64,000 nucleotides of DNA from assembly GCA_040880285.1 (NCBI GenBank), contig JBBDIT010000007.1:62001-126000 (forward strand), in the 5' to 3' direction. Positions 45,333-53,916 of this stretch are shown piece after piece. The translations under genes and the position numbers were made by a program. This DNA comes from JANQJA01 sp040880285. GTDB lineage: Bacteria > Pseudomonadota > Gammaproteobacteria > Pseudomonadales > Azotimanducaceae. Every line of letters starts with the position of its first letter. Position 1 is the stretch's first letter. Below the pieces are notes generated by a model. The model had not been told where the DNA came from and did no database searches. It worked only from the letters and a program-made list of their open reading frames with translations.

Positions 45333-46169
45333 TCAATCCACCTTGATCCGCGTGAATCGAGGCGGACGTTTTTCAAGAAACGATGCCACGCCTTCCTTGA
45401 AGTCATCCCGCTCCAGACTTTCGGCCATCAGCTTATTTGACTCCTGCATTGCCTCTTCCAGATTCGTGTTGAGGTGTTTGTACACCTGCTGCTTCATGAT
45501 CATAAGAGACAGGGGAGCAGCATGCTCCGCCAAATCCTCGATATAGGCGCGTGCTTCCGGCAGGAGGTCATCTGGCTCAGTGATTCGATTCACGAGACCC
45601 ATCTTAAGCGCCTCGTCAGGACCAAGTCGACGCGAACTCCAGAGCAGGTCAAGTGCGCGTGAAGGCCCGATCACGCGAGGCAACACCCAACTGAGGCCAT
45701 GTTCGGCGACCAGTCCCCGCTGCGAGAAGGCGGTGATGAATTTCGCGCTAGTGGAGACAAATCGCAGATCGCAAAGAGCTGCGATGGAAAGTCCCAGGCC
45801 CGCGCAAGGTCCATTGACGGCAGCAATAATCGGCTTCCTTACCGACAGAATGTAGGTGAACGCGATCCTGAAATTTGGCCCCATGGCTTTATCACCAGGA
45901 TCTGCATCCAGTTGTTTGGTCTCCACGCCCGCGGAGAGATCGCCGCCAGTCGCTTGAGAATTGAGCGCATTCATGTCCATGCCGGCACAAAATCCACGCC
46001 CTTGCCCGGTGAGGATAATCCCAACCACGTCAGGATTTTGCTCGGCGGTCGCAAGCGCATGTTTCAGCTCCTCCAGCATATTGTTGGTAAAGGCATTCAG
46101 GGCGTCCGGGCGATTGAGCGTAATGACGGCTGATGGGCCTTCGACTTCATACTTGATTTCGTCATACAT
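45333..46169 (-). CDS. Enoyl-CoA hydratase/isomerase family protein, second member
   Basis: A 278-residue crotonase-fold enzyme. GQGRGFCAGMDMNAL is the oxyanion segment and VNGPCAGLGLSIAALCDLRF the second. The region after it reads AFSQRGLVAEHGLSWVLPRVIGPSRA, in which the usual acid Glu lies in AEHG. This form is common in proteins annotated as enoyl-CoA hydratases of unknown substrate; it differs from the one at 4919-5710. It stands alone here. Confidence 0.9.
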   Translation of the reverse strand: MYDEIKYEVEGPSAVITLNRPDALNAFTNNMLEELKHALATAEQNPDVVGIILTGQGRGFCAGMDMNALNSQATGGDLSAGVETKQLDADPGDKAMGPNFRIAFTYILSVRKPIIAAVNGPCAGLGLSIAALCDLRFVSTSAKFITAFSQRGLVAEHGLSWVLPRVIGPSRALDLLWSSRRLGPDEALKMGLVNRITEPDDLLPEARAYIEDLAEHAAPLSLMIMKQQVYKHLNTNLEEAMQESNKLMAESLERDDFKEGVASFLEKRPPRFTRIKVD

Positions 46170-46310
46170 GGTTCATCTCTCGTGGTTGTAGCGTGGTTGT
46201 AGCGTTGCTGCATGGTACCCAATTGACGATCCATTGCAAAAGCCGGGCGCAGACTGGGTCTCCCCGGGCCAACGCACCTGGTTCGCGAATACAAATCTAA
46301 AATTTGCCGA

Positions 46311-46661
46311 CTACTGCTTACTTTGCCAGGGCCATCGGCCGCTTACCTCTACTTCCAGCGCAAAACTCAAAAAAGTCCGTATGAGTACAACGATAGCCAG
46401 CACCCCGATTGACTCAAAAGTCAGATCGACTGCAACGGTATAAATGATGTCTGCCGCGATTAGAAACTCTAGCCCAAGCAAGATGCCGCGGCCAAGGGAT
46501 TGGCGAAGTTCCTCATAAACTGAATATTTATCATCTCTTTTGACCAGTCGGGCGGCTGCCTTGAACAGCGCATATAACGCAATAAACGTAATAATGCTGA
46601 TTCCAAGCGCTTCGATAATCGTTGCACACCAGGCAGCCAGTGGTGTAATGAAATCACTCAT
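46311..46661 (-). CDS. DUF1622 family membrane protein
   Basis: A 116-residue protein with three hydrophobic segments (residues 14-34, 59-76 and 83-100). The central YEELRQSLGRGILLGLEFLIAADIIYT stretch is the hallmark of DUF1622, whose function is unknown. It stands alone; the 230 bases beyond its start hold no gene I can support. Confidence 0.83.
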   Translation of the reverse strand: MSDFITPLAAWCATIIEALGISIITFIALYALFKAAARLVKRDDKYSVYEELRQSLGRGILLGLEFLIAADIIYTVAVDLTFESIGVLAIVVLIRTFLSFALEVEVSGRWPWQSKQ

Positions 46662-46894
46662 GTTCCCTCCCAGTCACTTACATCGAGCTAAGCCATGTCC
46701 ATACAAACGTGTTCATAAAAACAGTGTAAGGCTATCGGGATAGATAGCGCAAAGTCTGTATTTCAGCCTTCTGTCAGTAACTTTGAGAAATAATCGCACG
46801 ACTCCGGGTTCCGTGATGGTGAACCGCGGCAAACGATCGATAATTCGATCCCACGGCGGGACGAACTCGACGAAGATGTGCTTGTCTGGCATTT

Positions 46895-48298
46895 CTAGTT
46901 TACCCAGCGAGGATGGTGGCGGTCGATCACATAGGGATGTTGATGGACAATCGGTTTGTGTTTGTGTTTATGCCGGTGTCCCTGTTCGGCGCCAAAAGGG
47001 TCCTCGTGATCCTCGTGCAGCTCATGATATTCGTCCGGCTGGTGATGCTCATCGTCATGCACATGATGGTGGCTGTGGACAATCTCCTGGTGAATATGTT
47101 CAATCTCCACCGGGTCCGGATTCGGATACATCCACCAGGCGAGCATCACGGCGGCCAGCGATATCGAACCCAGAACGAGAAACGCATTTGCCAGACCGAA
47201 GACAGAACCCACATATCCCGCCAGCAGATAGCTACTAAACCAGCAAAAATGTGACAAAGAAAAGTTGGCTGAAAAATATGCAGCACTGTCACTCTCTTGA
47301 CATGACCTTCTGACCAACGAACCCACCGGCGTCTGGACCATGGCCAGACCAGCGCCTATCAAGCACCATAGCACCAGAAATATCGGCCAAGAGAACATAA
47401 GCTGTCCAATCATCAGGCTCACCGCCAGCAGCATGGAACCACCCAGCATCACGTTACGAATCTCCCAACGAGCCAGCATGGTCGGTACCAAAAAGGCGGC
47501 GATCATAGAACCAGTCCCCGTCGCGGCAATTGCCCAGGCAATGTCGCTTTCAATCCGGCCCAGATAGTCACGTACATAAATGACCGTATTAACGATAACC
47601 ATGGCACTGGCGCTGGCAACCGCGAAATACATCACCCACACGGCTCTCAATCGTGGTGTTCTCAAATAGGAGACCATGCCGAAGCGCAGATTTTCCAAAA
47701 CTCCGTCAAACCGATCTACCGGACGAGGGGTAGGCAAGGTACAACTCAATACCAGTAACGCCGATATGACGAAGGTTACCGCGTCCAGCAAGAATAGCCC
47801 CGTGTAGGTCATCACCGTAAGCAGCAGCGCAGCCACCGTCGGGCTGATAACCTGTTCAAGACTGTAAGCCATCTGGGCCCAGGACAGTGCTTGACGATAT
47901 TGACCTTCATCCTTGATGATATCCGGAATGGTGGCCTGAAAAGCCGGTGTGAATCCCGCCGCGCAAGTGTTAAGCGCAACAATCAAAACATAGATTTGCC
48001 AGACCTCGGTTACAAACGGCAGACAAAGGATGATGGCGACGCGAACAAGGTCGAGTGAAACAAGCCAGGTGCGACGCGGCAGCTTGTGGGCGTAAGAACC
48101 CATCACAGGTGCCACGAACACGTATACCACCATCTTCAATGCCAGCGCCGTGCCCAGCACCTCCCCCGCCTTGTTGCCGGCCAGATCCCATGCCAGCAAT
48201 GCCAGGGCAATCGTCGTAATGCCAGTGCCAACTAGTGAAGTGATCTGCGCAGAGAACAAACGGCGCCAGGTCGGATTACTGAAGGGCGTGGACGTCAA
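46895..48298 (-). CDS. MFS exporter with histidine-rich C-terminal tail
   Basis: A 467-residue MFS_3/EntS-type exporter with about 12 membrane segments. RLFSAQITSLVGTGITTIALALLAWDL at the N-terminus and SYAHKLPRRTWLVSLDLVRV after the second segment are typical. The last 65 residues are extraordinary: a soluble tail with more than 20 histidines, including HSHHHVHDD and HRHKHKHKP. Such tails bind divalent metals, and nickel exporters of the NreB/NrsD kind share an MFS body with a His-rich end. Metal export is thus a reasonable guess. Confidence 0.85.
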   Translation of the reverse strand: MTSTPFSNPTWRRLFSAQITSLVGTGITTIALALLAWDLAGNKAGEVLGTALALKMVVYVFVAPVMGSYAHKLPRRTWLVSLDLVRVAIILCLPFVTEVWQIYVLIVALNTCAAGFTPAFQATIPDIIKDEGQYRQALSWAQMAYSLEQVISPTVAALLLTVMTYTGLFLLDAVTFVISALLVLSCTLPTPRPVDRFDGVLENLRFGMVSYLRTPRLRAVWVMYFAVASASAMVIVNTVIYVRDYLGRIESDIAWAIAATGTGSMIAAFLVPTMLARWEIRNVMLGGSMLLAVSLMIGQLMFSWPIFLVLWCLIGAGLAMVQTPVGSLVRRSCQESDSAAYFSANFSLSHFCWFSSYLLAGYVGSVFGLANAFLVLGSISLAAVMLAWWMYPNPDPVEIEHIHQEIVHSHHHVHDDEHHQPDEYHELHEDHEDPFGAEQGHRHKHKHKPIVHQHPYVIDRHHPRWVN

Positions 48299-48409
48299 TT
48301 ATGGCACTCGCGTGGTAAGGAACTGATCTGCCCATTGTAACGTGCATCCCTAACAGATAAAGCCTAACCATTGTAGCAATGGTATGAGTGAGCGCATCGA
48401 CGTCCATTC

Positions 48410-48431
48410 TGGCCAGTGGCTCGACTGGCCA
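48410..48431. promoter_or_regulatory. 8-bp inverted repeat in intergenic region, possible operator
   Basis: TGGCCAGT at 48410-48417 and ACTGGCCA at 48424-48431 form a perfect inverted repeat with a six-base spacer. It lies about 110 bases before the MFS start and 150 before the beta-barrel gene, in a gap of 280 bases with no gene. It may be a regulator-binding site for either; chance is not excluded. Confidence 0.3.
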
Positions 48432-48578
48432 GCAAGTATCCTCTGGCCTGGTAGACACCATTCAGGAGAACATGTGAAAGCCTGGATTCAAATCAAGTAA
48501 ATAATTTTTTAAAAGAGGGTGTGAGAAACGACTGGCTTAAGGCACTCGGTAGCTGGGACATTAAAATGGGAGTACCAA

Positions 48579-49046
48579 ATGAAGAAGTTAGCAGTTGTTT
48601 TTCTTATGAGCCTGTTTGCATCGAGCGCGTTCGCCGGACCCAAGGGTGGCGATTCCAGTCTCGGTGTCTTCGCGTTTGCATTTTTCAACGACGCAGCGGA
48701 CATCGTGTTCGTCGGTACAGACTATGGTTACTTTTTCTCTGACAACTTTAAAGTCAATGCTCAGGTAAATGGTAGCTTTGGCGATGCCGAGCAATACACG
48801 ATCGCTGTCGGGGCCGACTACTACCTGAATAGCGGAGGAGATATCCTCCCTTACTTTGGTGGCACGATTGGTCAAACCGAAGCTGACGGCTTCAGCGAGT
48901 CTACCTATGACCTGCACGTTGGATTCGAGCAGTTCCTTGACGAGCGGACCAGCGTTGACTACCGTGCAAGCTATCAGGACTTTATCGACGATGTGGGTGT
49001 TGATGGCAGCTTTATTATCCAGCTTGGATTCAAGCGTTACTTCTGA
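48579..49046 (+). CDS. Predicted outer-membrane beta-barrel protein
   Basis: A 155-residue protein with a clear signal peptide (residues 1-19, ending SSAFAG). The mature part is a series of alternating strands (YGYFFSDNFKVNAQVNG, YTIAVGADYYLN, YDLHVGFEQFL, SFIIQLGFKRYF) ending in Phe, the insertion signal for the outer membrane, consistent with a small eight-strand barrel such as OmpW/OmpX/PagP-like types. The ribosome-binding site GGGAG precedes the ATG. A terminator follows it, yet it may share expression with the three-gene set downstream. Confidence 0.72.
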   Translation: MKKLAVVFLMSLFASSAFAGPKGGDSSLGVFAFAFFNDAADIVFVGTDYGYFFSDNFKVNAQVNGSFGDAEQYTIAVGADYYLNSGGDILPYFGGTIGQTEADGFSESTYDLHVGFEQFLDERTSVDYRASYQDFIDDVGVDGSFIIQLGFKRYF

Positions 49047-49074
49047 GCATTGTTGCCTGGACGAGGTAATCATG

Positions 49075-49098
49075 GGAGGCGCCTCGGCGCCTCCTTTT
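49075..49098 (+). terminator. Intrinsic terminator
   Basis: GGAGGCGC at 49075-49082 pairs perfectly with GCGCCTCC at 49087-49094 around a CTCG tetraloop, followed by TTTT. It lies 28 bases after the beta-barrel gene and 17 bases before the next gene. The short T tract suggests partial termination or read-through. Confidence 0.75.
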
Positions 49099-49114
49099 GC
49101 TGGTTAGTGTAGCC

Positions 49115-49927
49115 ATGAAAAATCCAATTTTTGTAATCATAGTTCTTATATTGACTGTCCAGTTTGCACATGGCGAGGAAGTCGATGGAGAGGGCATCGC
49201 GAGCTGCGGGGATTATTCAATTTCCGATTGCAAGACTATGGCTCTGGCCGCCGCCAAGCGCGACGCTGCCGAAAAAGGATCCCGGGTTTTTATCAGCTCA
49301 TCGACACTCATGCAAGACTATGCACTCACTAGCGACATTGTGCAGTCCAGTGTCAAGGCAAAGATCCTTGGCTTCGAAGTGCTTGAAAATGGATTGTTGG
49401 GAGAGACGGGCTATCGATATCTTATACGTGCCCGGGTGACGCCTGATTTTTCTGAATCCTTTCCTGATGCAAAGGAGATGTCGACCAAGGGTGGCGGTAA
49501 ATTGCCAGCCTGGATTTTCTCACCGAAGGTAAAAGATGCGTTCGCTGCCTCCTCTTGCGTTCCGGCAACCGGTTCGATGAATCTCGATCGACGCGTTGCA
49601 AGCGCGAACGCTCGTGCGGAATTGGCGCAGAGATTGATGACGCGAATCATCGCGATGGATGAAACTATTGAGTCATTGGACGATAGGCTAGTAGCCGCGA
49701 GTTATACCGCGACGACAAGAAGCCTGGCCTCGCAATCGCTGCGGGGGTCAATGATCGTTAACTCCGGCTACTTTGAAATCGATGACGTTCGTCATTTCTG
49801 TGCGATGGTATCGATGCCCGAAAATGGTGGGCGCGAACTCTTTGAGAACATCCTTGAGGCTGCCAATCTGCCCGAATCGAGCCAAGGTGATGCGCTTTAT
49901 GAATCATTCCTCAATGGCGGGACCTGA
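49115..49927 (+). CDS. Periplasmic LPP20/FlgT-N-like protein
   Basis: A 270-residue exported protein (signal peptide about residues 3-19, ending FAHGEE). The first domain has the pattern MALAAAKRDAAEKGSRVFIS and then a strand-rich part ending GYRYLIRARVTP, as in LPP20 and FlgT N-domains: a helix of repeated Ala followed by beta strands. The second half repeats a similar helix (SANARAELAQRLMTRI). The function is unknown. The ATG at 49115 precedes the signal peptide. It is the first of three closely spaced genes. Confidence 0.6.
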   Translation: MKNPIFVIIVLILTVQFAHGEEVDGEGIASCGDYSISDCKTMALAAAKRDAAEKGSRVFISSSTLMQDYALTSDIVQSSVKAKILGFEVLENGLLGETGYRYLIRARVTPDFSESFPDAKEMSTKGGGKLPAWIFSPKVKDAFAASSCVPATGSMNLDRRVASANARAELAQRLMTRIIAMDETIESLDDRLVAASYTATTRSLASQSLRGSMIVNSGYFEIDDVRHFCAMVSMPENGGRELFENILEAANLPESSQGDALYESFLNGGT

Positions 49928-49958
49928 TCACAGCCTGACATTACGCAGCCGTAATTTT

Positions 49959-51419
49959 ATGTGGCGAGTAATGTGTAGCTTCGGATTGTTTCTGGCCCTT
50001 CTTCTCGGCAACGACGTACATGGCGCCGACGCATGTGATTTCTTGCCTGAACGCCCGAAACCCGTCTGGGTTGATCAATATGTCGCGATCGATGGTGCCT
50101 ATGTTGCCGTCGCTCCGGCTCAACGGCAGGGTGATGCAGGTCGGATGCTGCGCCTCTCCCGCCAGGCCGCAATCGCTGCACTTGCCCAAACAATCGAAGT
50201 TGAAGTATCGGACACACTTACGAATAGCGAAACTTTTATGACGGTAGAGGGCGGATCAACCCTGGCCCAGGAAGTCGAATCGATTACTCGCACTACCACC
50301 AATCTTGTACTTCAGGAAGTCGCCATTGAGGACACCTGGCTTGATCGCTCGAGCTGTACGCTGTGGACCCGCGTCAGTGTCGGGCGAGGCAAAGTAGAGA
50401 AGCTTCGAGAGAAGGCGTTACAGGATGCCAGGCTCGACAATTTTCGGGCCAACATTGAAAAGGCCCGTGACGAGGCAAGGACAATTGAATCCCGCGTTAC
50501 AAGCTTTGAGTTTGCTCGACTGACGCTTGCCCAGATTGACTTCGAGGCACTCGCAGGGAGTGACGGTCAACGATTGCATGAAGAGTTAAGGACCAGCCTT
50601 CGTCAATTGGATCAATCCTTGCGGGCACTTGAGCTGGTGCGTGAAAGAGTCGCAAGTATGCGTCGACGTTCAGAAGCGCTGATCGCTGATGCAACTCGCG
50701 CAAGTCTCGACCAGGCGCGAACCGTGTTGCGTGAAATTTTGTCGTTGAGTCCAGTTGGTACGCCAGGCACGGACGATGGAGAGTTCGCTGCGTTCAGGCT
50801 CGCAGAGATCGCCGGCAGTGAAGGTAACGATTGTCTCGCTATCTCGCTTTATGACTCTGTTTCTATCCGATCAAACGCCGCTGACTGGGCGCAACGCGCG
50901 AACCAGGCCAAATCGAAACTGAGTTGTACCGGTGATGCGCGTATCACCTACCTGTGGCGTCGGGAGTTCGACGGTAGGCGCGTTGATGTTGCCTGCGCCT
51001 ACATCAATGGAGGCGTTGGCACTGTCTGGCCCAGGCCGTGCGATGAGATCGCGAACCATATCCGCGCATATGGCGCCAACGTACAGATAAAGGCACTGGA
51101 TTCGGATGACGTTGCAAAGTTGGCGATAGCCGATAGACCAGTACTGGATCAGTCCTCACATGCAATTTTTGTGTTGGCAAAAGGGGAGATCCTTGAGCGA
51201 GACAATCAGCGCAATCCACTTGGCAAGGACTTCCGCTTCAATGGCGTAATTTCGACGCGGGTCTATTCAGACGGCCACATCAATGCCACTGAGTCGTACG
51301 CTGGCATGGGTGGCTGGAATCCTGTCTCCGGAGATATGGCGATGGAGGTGCTCGGCATTCATGTATCAACGAGGCTGAAGTCGCAATTGTTGAAACAGAT
51401 GGATAACGCACTGGAGTAA
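49959..51419 (+). CDS. Periplasmic protein with LPP20-like N-domain and coiled-coil middle
   Basis: A 486-residue exported protein. The signal peptide ends at about residue 24 (VHGADAC). The N-domain again shows an LPP20-like form (LSRQAAIAALAQTIEVEVSDTL, then VSVGRGKVEKLREKAL). A long charged helical segment with probable coiled coil follows at about residues 160-260 (ELRTSLRQLDQSLRALELVRERV), and the C-terminal domain has four cysteines and a beta-like pattern. I chose the ATG at 49959 because it immediately precedes the signal peptide; the frame is open to 49773 inside the preceding gene. Confidence 0.6.
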   Translation: MWRVMCSFGLFLALLLGNDVHGADACDFLPERPKPVWVDQYVAIDGAYVAVAPAQRQGDAGRMLRLSRQAAIAALAQTIEVEVSDTLTNSETFMTVEGGSTLAQEVESITRTTTNLVLQEVAIEDTWLDRSSCTLWTRVSVGRGKVEKLREKALQDARLDNFRANIEKARDEARTIESRVTSFEFARLTLAQIDFEALAGSDGQRLHEELRTSLRQLDQSLRALELVRERVASMRRRSEALIADATRASLDQARTVLREILSLSPVGTPGTDDGEFAAFRLAEIAGSEGNDCLAISLYDSVSIRSNAADWAQRANQAKSKLSCTGDARITYLWRREFDGRRVDVACAYINGGVGTVWPRPCDEIANHIRAYGANVQIKALDSDDVAKLAIADRPVLDQSSHAIFVLAKGEILERDNQRNPLGKDFRFNGVISTRVYSDGHINATESYAGMGGWNPVSGDMAMEVLGIHVSTRLKSQLLKQMDNALE

Positions 51420-51422
51420 CCA

Positions 51423-52514
51423 ATGTTCAGGCCGATATTGTCGATGCTGGTTCTTTTGGCTGCCATGCCCGCGGCGGCATCCGACTTCAGTCGCGTGGCG
51501 GTCGTGGTATTTGCGCAAGGCGCCGAGGTCCCGCTGGCTGCACGTGCCGCGCAAATCCGATTAGAAGGTATCCTGATCGACAACGGCATCGAGGTTCTTG
51601 ACCAGGAGAAGACGCAAGAGCTAACGGATGTATGGGCGCAACTTGAAGATCCGGGCTACTTTGTGACCGCGGAAGACTTTATAGAGAAAGCGGAGACCTA
51701 CGCTATCGACGGTGTGGTTCGCGTCTATCTTGCCACTGATGTTGTTGCAGGCATTGCAAACTTTTTCTCGGCGACGGCGCAAGCGGACATCCGTTTTGTT
51801 GCCGAGGATGCAAAGGTGACTGCCTTTACAACGCCATCCATGGGTATACGCGGCAACCCACCATCCGATGGTCTCACCGCGCGAGCGGCGATTATCAACG
51901 CGGTTCAGCGTGCGACCGACAATGCAGCAGGTGAGGTGGGCCTTGAGTTACTCGAGACAGCCGCGCCCCGAAGCATCCAATTGGAGCTGGCGCCCGTTGC
52001 AGATCCTTCTGCAAGCACGCCGGTCGCGCAATCTACTATCAGCGTCAATGTGGTTCCATATGCCGAGATGGTCGAGGAGACCTGGCGCAAAAGTGAAGTG
52101 ACGTGCGAGGCCGTTTCGCCTGACGGGAAGATGGGCGTCGTCGGTGCCTATATTCGTGAGGGTATGCGAGACCGGCTGTATGGGTCGACCTTGCATGTTA
52201 TTGATATCGAGGCGAAACGAGAAATATTGCAGCTTGATACCGCGGAGATCGAACGTCGTGAACGGTGGGAGAAGGGCCCTGCAAAGATACATGACTGTAA
52301 ATTTATTGGCAGTTGGCGCTTCGTTGCGGCGGTGACCGGTAATCACCTCTTCCTGTTTGATACCGAAAGAGGATTGGAGCTTTCCAGGATTCACATCGAA
52401 GGCGGTCTGAATAAGGCGTCCATTGACATCCTGACGGCACAAGACGGCAGATATCTGGTGGCGATAAGAGAGGGTCGGCAGACCCGCCACTTCGAGATTC
52501 GTCGTAAGTCGTGA
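51423..52514 (+). CDS. Periplasmic protein with CsgG/TolB-N-like N-domain and beta-propeller-like C-domain
   Basis: A 363-residue exported protein (signal peptide residues 1-19, ending AAASDF). The first domain (VAVVVFAQGAEVPLAA then EGILIDNGIEVLDQE) looks like the CsgG/FlgT-M/TolB-N fold. The last 150 residues show WD/beta-propeller-like repeats (VSPDGKMGVVGAY, RFVAAVTGNHLFLFDTERG, DGRYLVAIREG). It starts three bases after the preceding stop, so the two genes are coupled. No known protein matches the whole architecture that I can recall. Confidence 0.6.
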   Translation: MFRPILSMLVLLAAMPAAASDFSRVAVVVFAQGAEVPLAARAAQIRLEGILIDNGIEVLDQEKTQELTDVWAQLEDPGYFVTAEDFIEKAETYAIDGVVRVYLATDVVAGIANFFSATAQADIRFVAEDAKVTAFTTPSMGIRGNPPSDGLTARAAIINAVQRATDNAAGEVGLELLETAAPRSIQLELAPVADPSASTPVAQSTISVNVVPYAEMVEETWRKSEVTCEAVSPDGKMGVVGAYIREGMRDRLYGSTLHVIDIEAKREILQLDTAEIERRERWEKGPAKIHDCKFIGSWRFVAAVTGNHLFLFDTERGLELSRIHIEGGLNKASIDILTAQDGRYLVAIREGRQTRHFEIRRKS

Positions 52515-52660
52515 TCCAGCGCTGCCATATCTTTGAATTGAATCCTGCCGAACCGTCACGGTGCTGGTGCAGCGACGATACGCTGCAAACTCTGTCTTCG
52601 TGTTCGAATCCGGACCTGACAGGACTGACCTGGGTTCATGGCCTCTTAATGTTTGATGGT

Positions 52661-53032
52661 TTACACCAAATCATCTATATCGACCTCAAGGGCCTGGGCA
52701 ATGGACTTGAAGGCATCAATCCGGCCTTCCCGTTTTCCAGTCTCGATTTGTGCGATATATGCTTGTGAGAGGCCTGCTGCGCCAGCCAAGGCGGTCTGGG
52801 ACAGGCCGCGGTACTCACGCCATACCTTCACCGCATTGACATTGGCCAGTAGTGAATCAACGATATGGGATGGCACCAGTTCATCCTCACCGGACACCAG
52901 TGGACCTTCCGCCTTATCAAAAGCCGCCACATCGTCCAGCATTTCCGCTTTTTCGATTAATGCCCGGTAGTCGGCGATTGGCACTACCGCGTACTCAGGC
53001 TTGCCATTGTTTTCAATGATCTGCACGCTCAT
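52661..53032 (-). CDS. XRE-family antitoxin, helix-turn-helix with Phd-like N-terminal region
   Basis: A 123-residue DNA-binding protein. The N-terminal part (VQIIENNGKPEYAVVPIADYRALIE) resembles Phd/RelB-type antitoxins and the C-terminal half is an HTH_3 domain with LSQTALAGAAGLSQAYIAQIETGKREG. In type II modules such genes follow a RelE toxin gene and overlap it by four bases; this is exactly the arrangement here. It appears intact, although the toxin beside it is not. Confidence 0.85.
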   Translation of the reverse strand: MSVQIIENNGKPEYAVVPIADYRALIEKAEMLDDVAAFDKAEGPLVSGEDELVPSHIVDSLLANVNAVKVWREYRGLSQTALAGAAGLSQAYIAQIETGKREGRIDAFKSIAQALEVDIDDLV

Positions 53033-53313
53033 TTGTAAATACCTCCACGTGGGCCAACGTCCAGGACAAGCACGGTTATCTGCTCGTCTTCAAACTTGTA
53101 TATACCGCGATACCCGCCAATTCTCAGCCGATAACCTTGACGCCCGGCTAATTTTTTGACGTCCCAATGGCCGCGGCGTTCCATCTCAAATTTGATCGCT
53201 TCGAGCGGGGCAGGTAATTCCATGGGACAGTGCTTGGATTCGTGGGCTTCAACAAGCGTGGTGAGGACATCCAGTCTTTCACCCTCGGGGGAATCTTGTT
53301 CCGCATCCATCAA
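53029..53313 (-). CDS. Chimeric HigA-RelE protein, broken toxin-antitoxin fragment
   Basis: Residues 1 to about 48 (MDAEQDSPEGERLDVLTTL and onwards to EAIKFEMERRG) are the N-terminal half of a HigA antitoxin before its DNA-binding domain. Residues 49-94 (VKKLAGRQGYRLRIGGYRGIYKF and onwards) are the C-terminal half of a RelE/ParE toxin. HigA similarity continues upstream in frame to about 53352, where TGA closes the frame at 53356-53358. A deletion between two TA modules made this gene. The toxin's last motif reads GPRGGIYK instead of the usual GHRR-VYR, so activity is doubtful. The start codon is a TTG at 53313 or ATG at 53310. Confidence 0.7.
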   Translation of the reverse strand: MMDAEQDSPEGERLDVLTTLVEAHESKHCPMELPAPLEAIKFEMERRGHWDVKKLAGRQGYRLRIGGYRGIYKFEDEQITVLVLDVGPRGGIYK

Positions 53314-53352
53314 TGATTCAATTTCCCGTAGAGCTGCTCGATAGTCTGCTGA

Positions 53353-53576
53353 CGCTCACCGATACTGGCTTTCTGGTCGGCAAAGGCCCCACCCAGACGG
53401 ACGTGGCGCTCTGGGACGCGCTCGATCCTATCGTCACTCGCCTCGACGGGACCGGCTTCCGGGGGTTCGCCCACATCGCCGAGTTCTACGAGCGAATCAG
53501 CGAGCTGCCCGGTATTTCCGACTACTTTGAGTCTGATCGCCGGTTACCCGTCGGTCGGATTGAACCGAGTATATGA
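53353..53576 (+). pseudogene. Glutathione S-transferase C-terminal fragment
   Basis: From about 53364 the plus-strand frame reads FLVGKGPTQTDVALWDALDP and then FAHIAEFYERISELPGISDYFESDRR, a typical end of a GST C-terminal helical domain. Everything before it (the thioredoxin-like domain and first helices) is absent and replaced by the opposite-strand HigA fragment. It is a remnant, part of the mosaic island. Confidence 0.6.
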
Positions 53577-53623
53577 CAAACTAACCACATTCAAATGCTG
53601 GGTCTGAGGCGGTATACGGTATA

Positions 53624-53652
53624 TTGACAGAATTAGCTATTTTAGCTAATTT
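53624..53652 (+). promoter_or_regulatory. Promoter with palindromic operator before phd antitoxin
   Basis: A perfect -35 TTGACA (53624-53629) is followed after 17 bases by TAATTT (53647-53652). Between and over them lies a perfect palindrome, AATTAGCTA-TTT-TAGCTAATT, at 53631-53651, where the antitoxin would bind to shut off its own transcription. The antitoxin gene starts 34 bases further on. Confidence 0.8.
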
Positions 53653-53685
53653 TACGCGCATCAACAGGGCCAAGGGTGACTACTC

Positions 53686-53916
53686 ATGAAGATCATGCAA
53701 GCGACCGATGCCAAGAACCGCTTTGGTGAACTATTGAAGGATTCTTCCAGCCAGCCCGTACTTATCCAGAAAAACGGCCGTGACGTGGCCGTGGTACTTT
53801 CCAAGGCAGAATATGACCGGCGATTCCAGATTGTCGCCAAAAAAGATCTGATTCGGGAATACCACGAGGAAAGCATCCAACGCTACGGTCACCTGTACGA
53901 GGAACTGGCTAAATAG
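53686..53916 (+). CDS. phd: Phd/YefM-type antitoxin
   Basis: A 76-residue type II antitoxin. The N-terminal DNA-binding and dimer part is MKIMQATDAKNRFGELL, and VLIQKNGRDVAVVLSKAEYD is the conserved Phd_YefM core. The C-terminal acidic helix (REYHEESIQRYGHLYEEL) would hold the toxin. It is intact, with its own promoter and operator upstream. Its stop overlaps the GTG of the truncated doc gene by one base. Confidence 0.88.
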   Translation: MKIMQATDAKNRFGELLKDSSSQPVLIQKNGRDVAVVLSKAEYDRRFQIVAKKDLIREYHEESIQRYGHLYEELAK

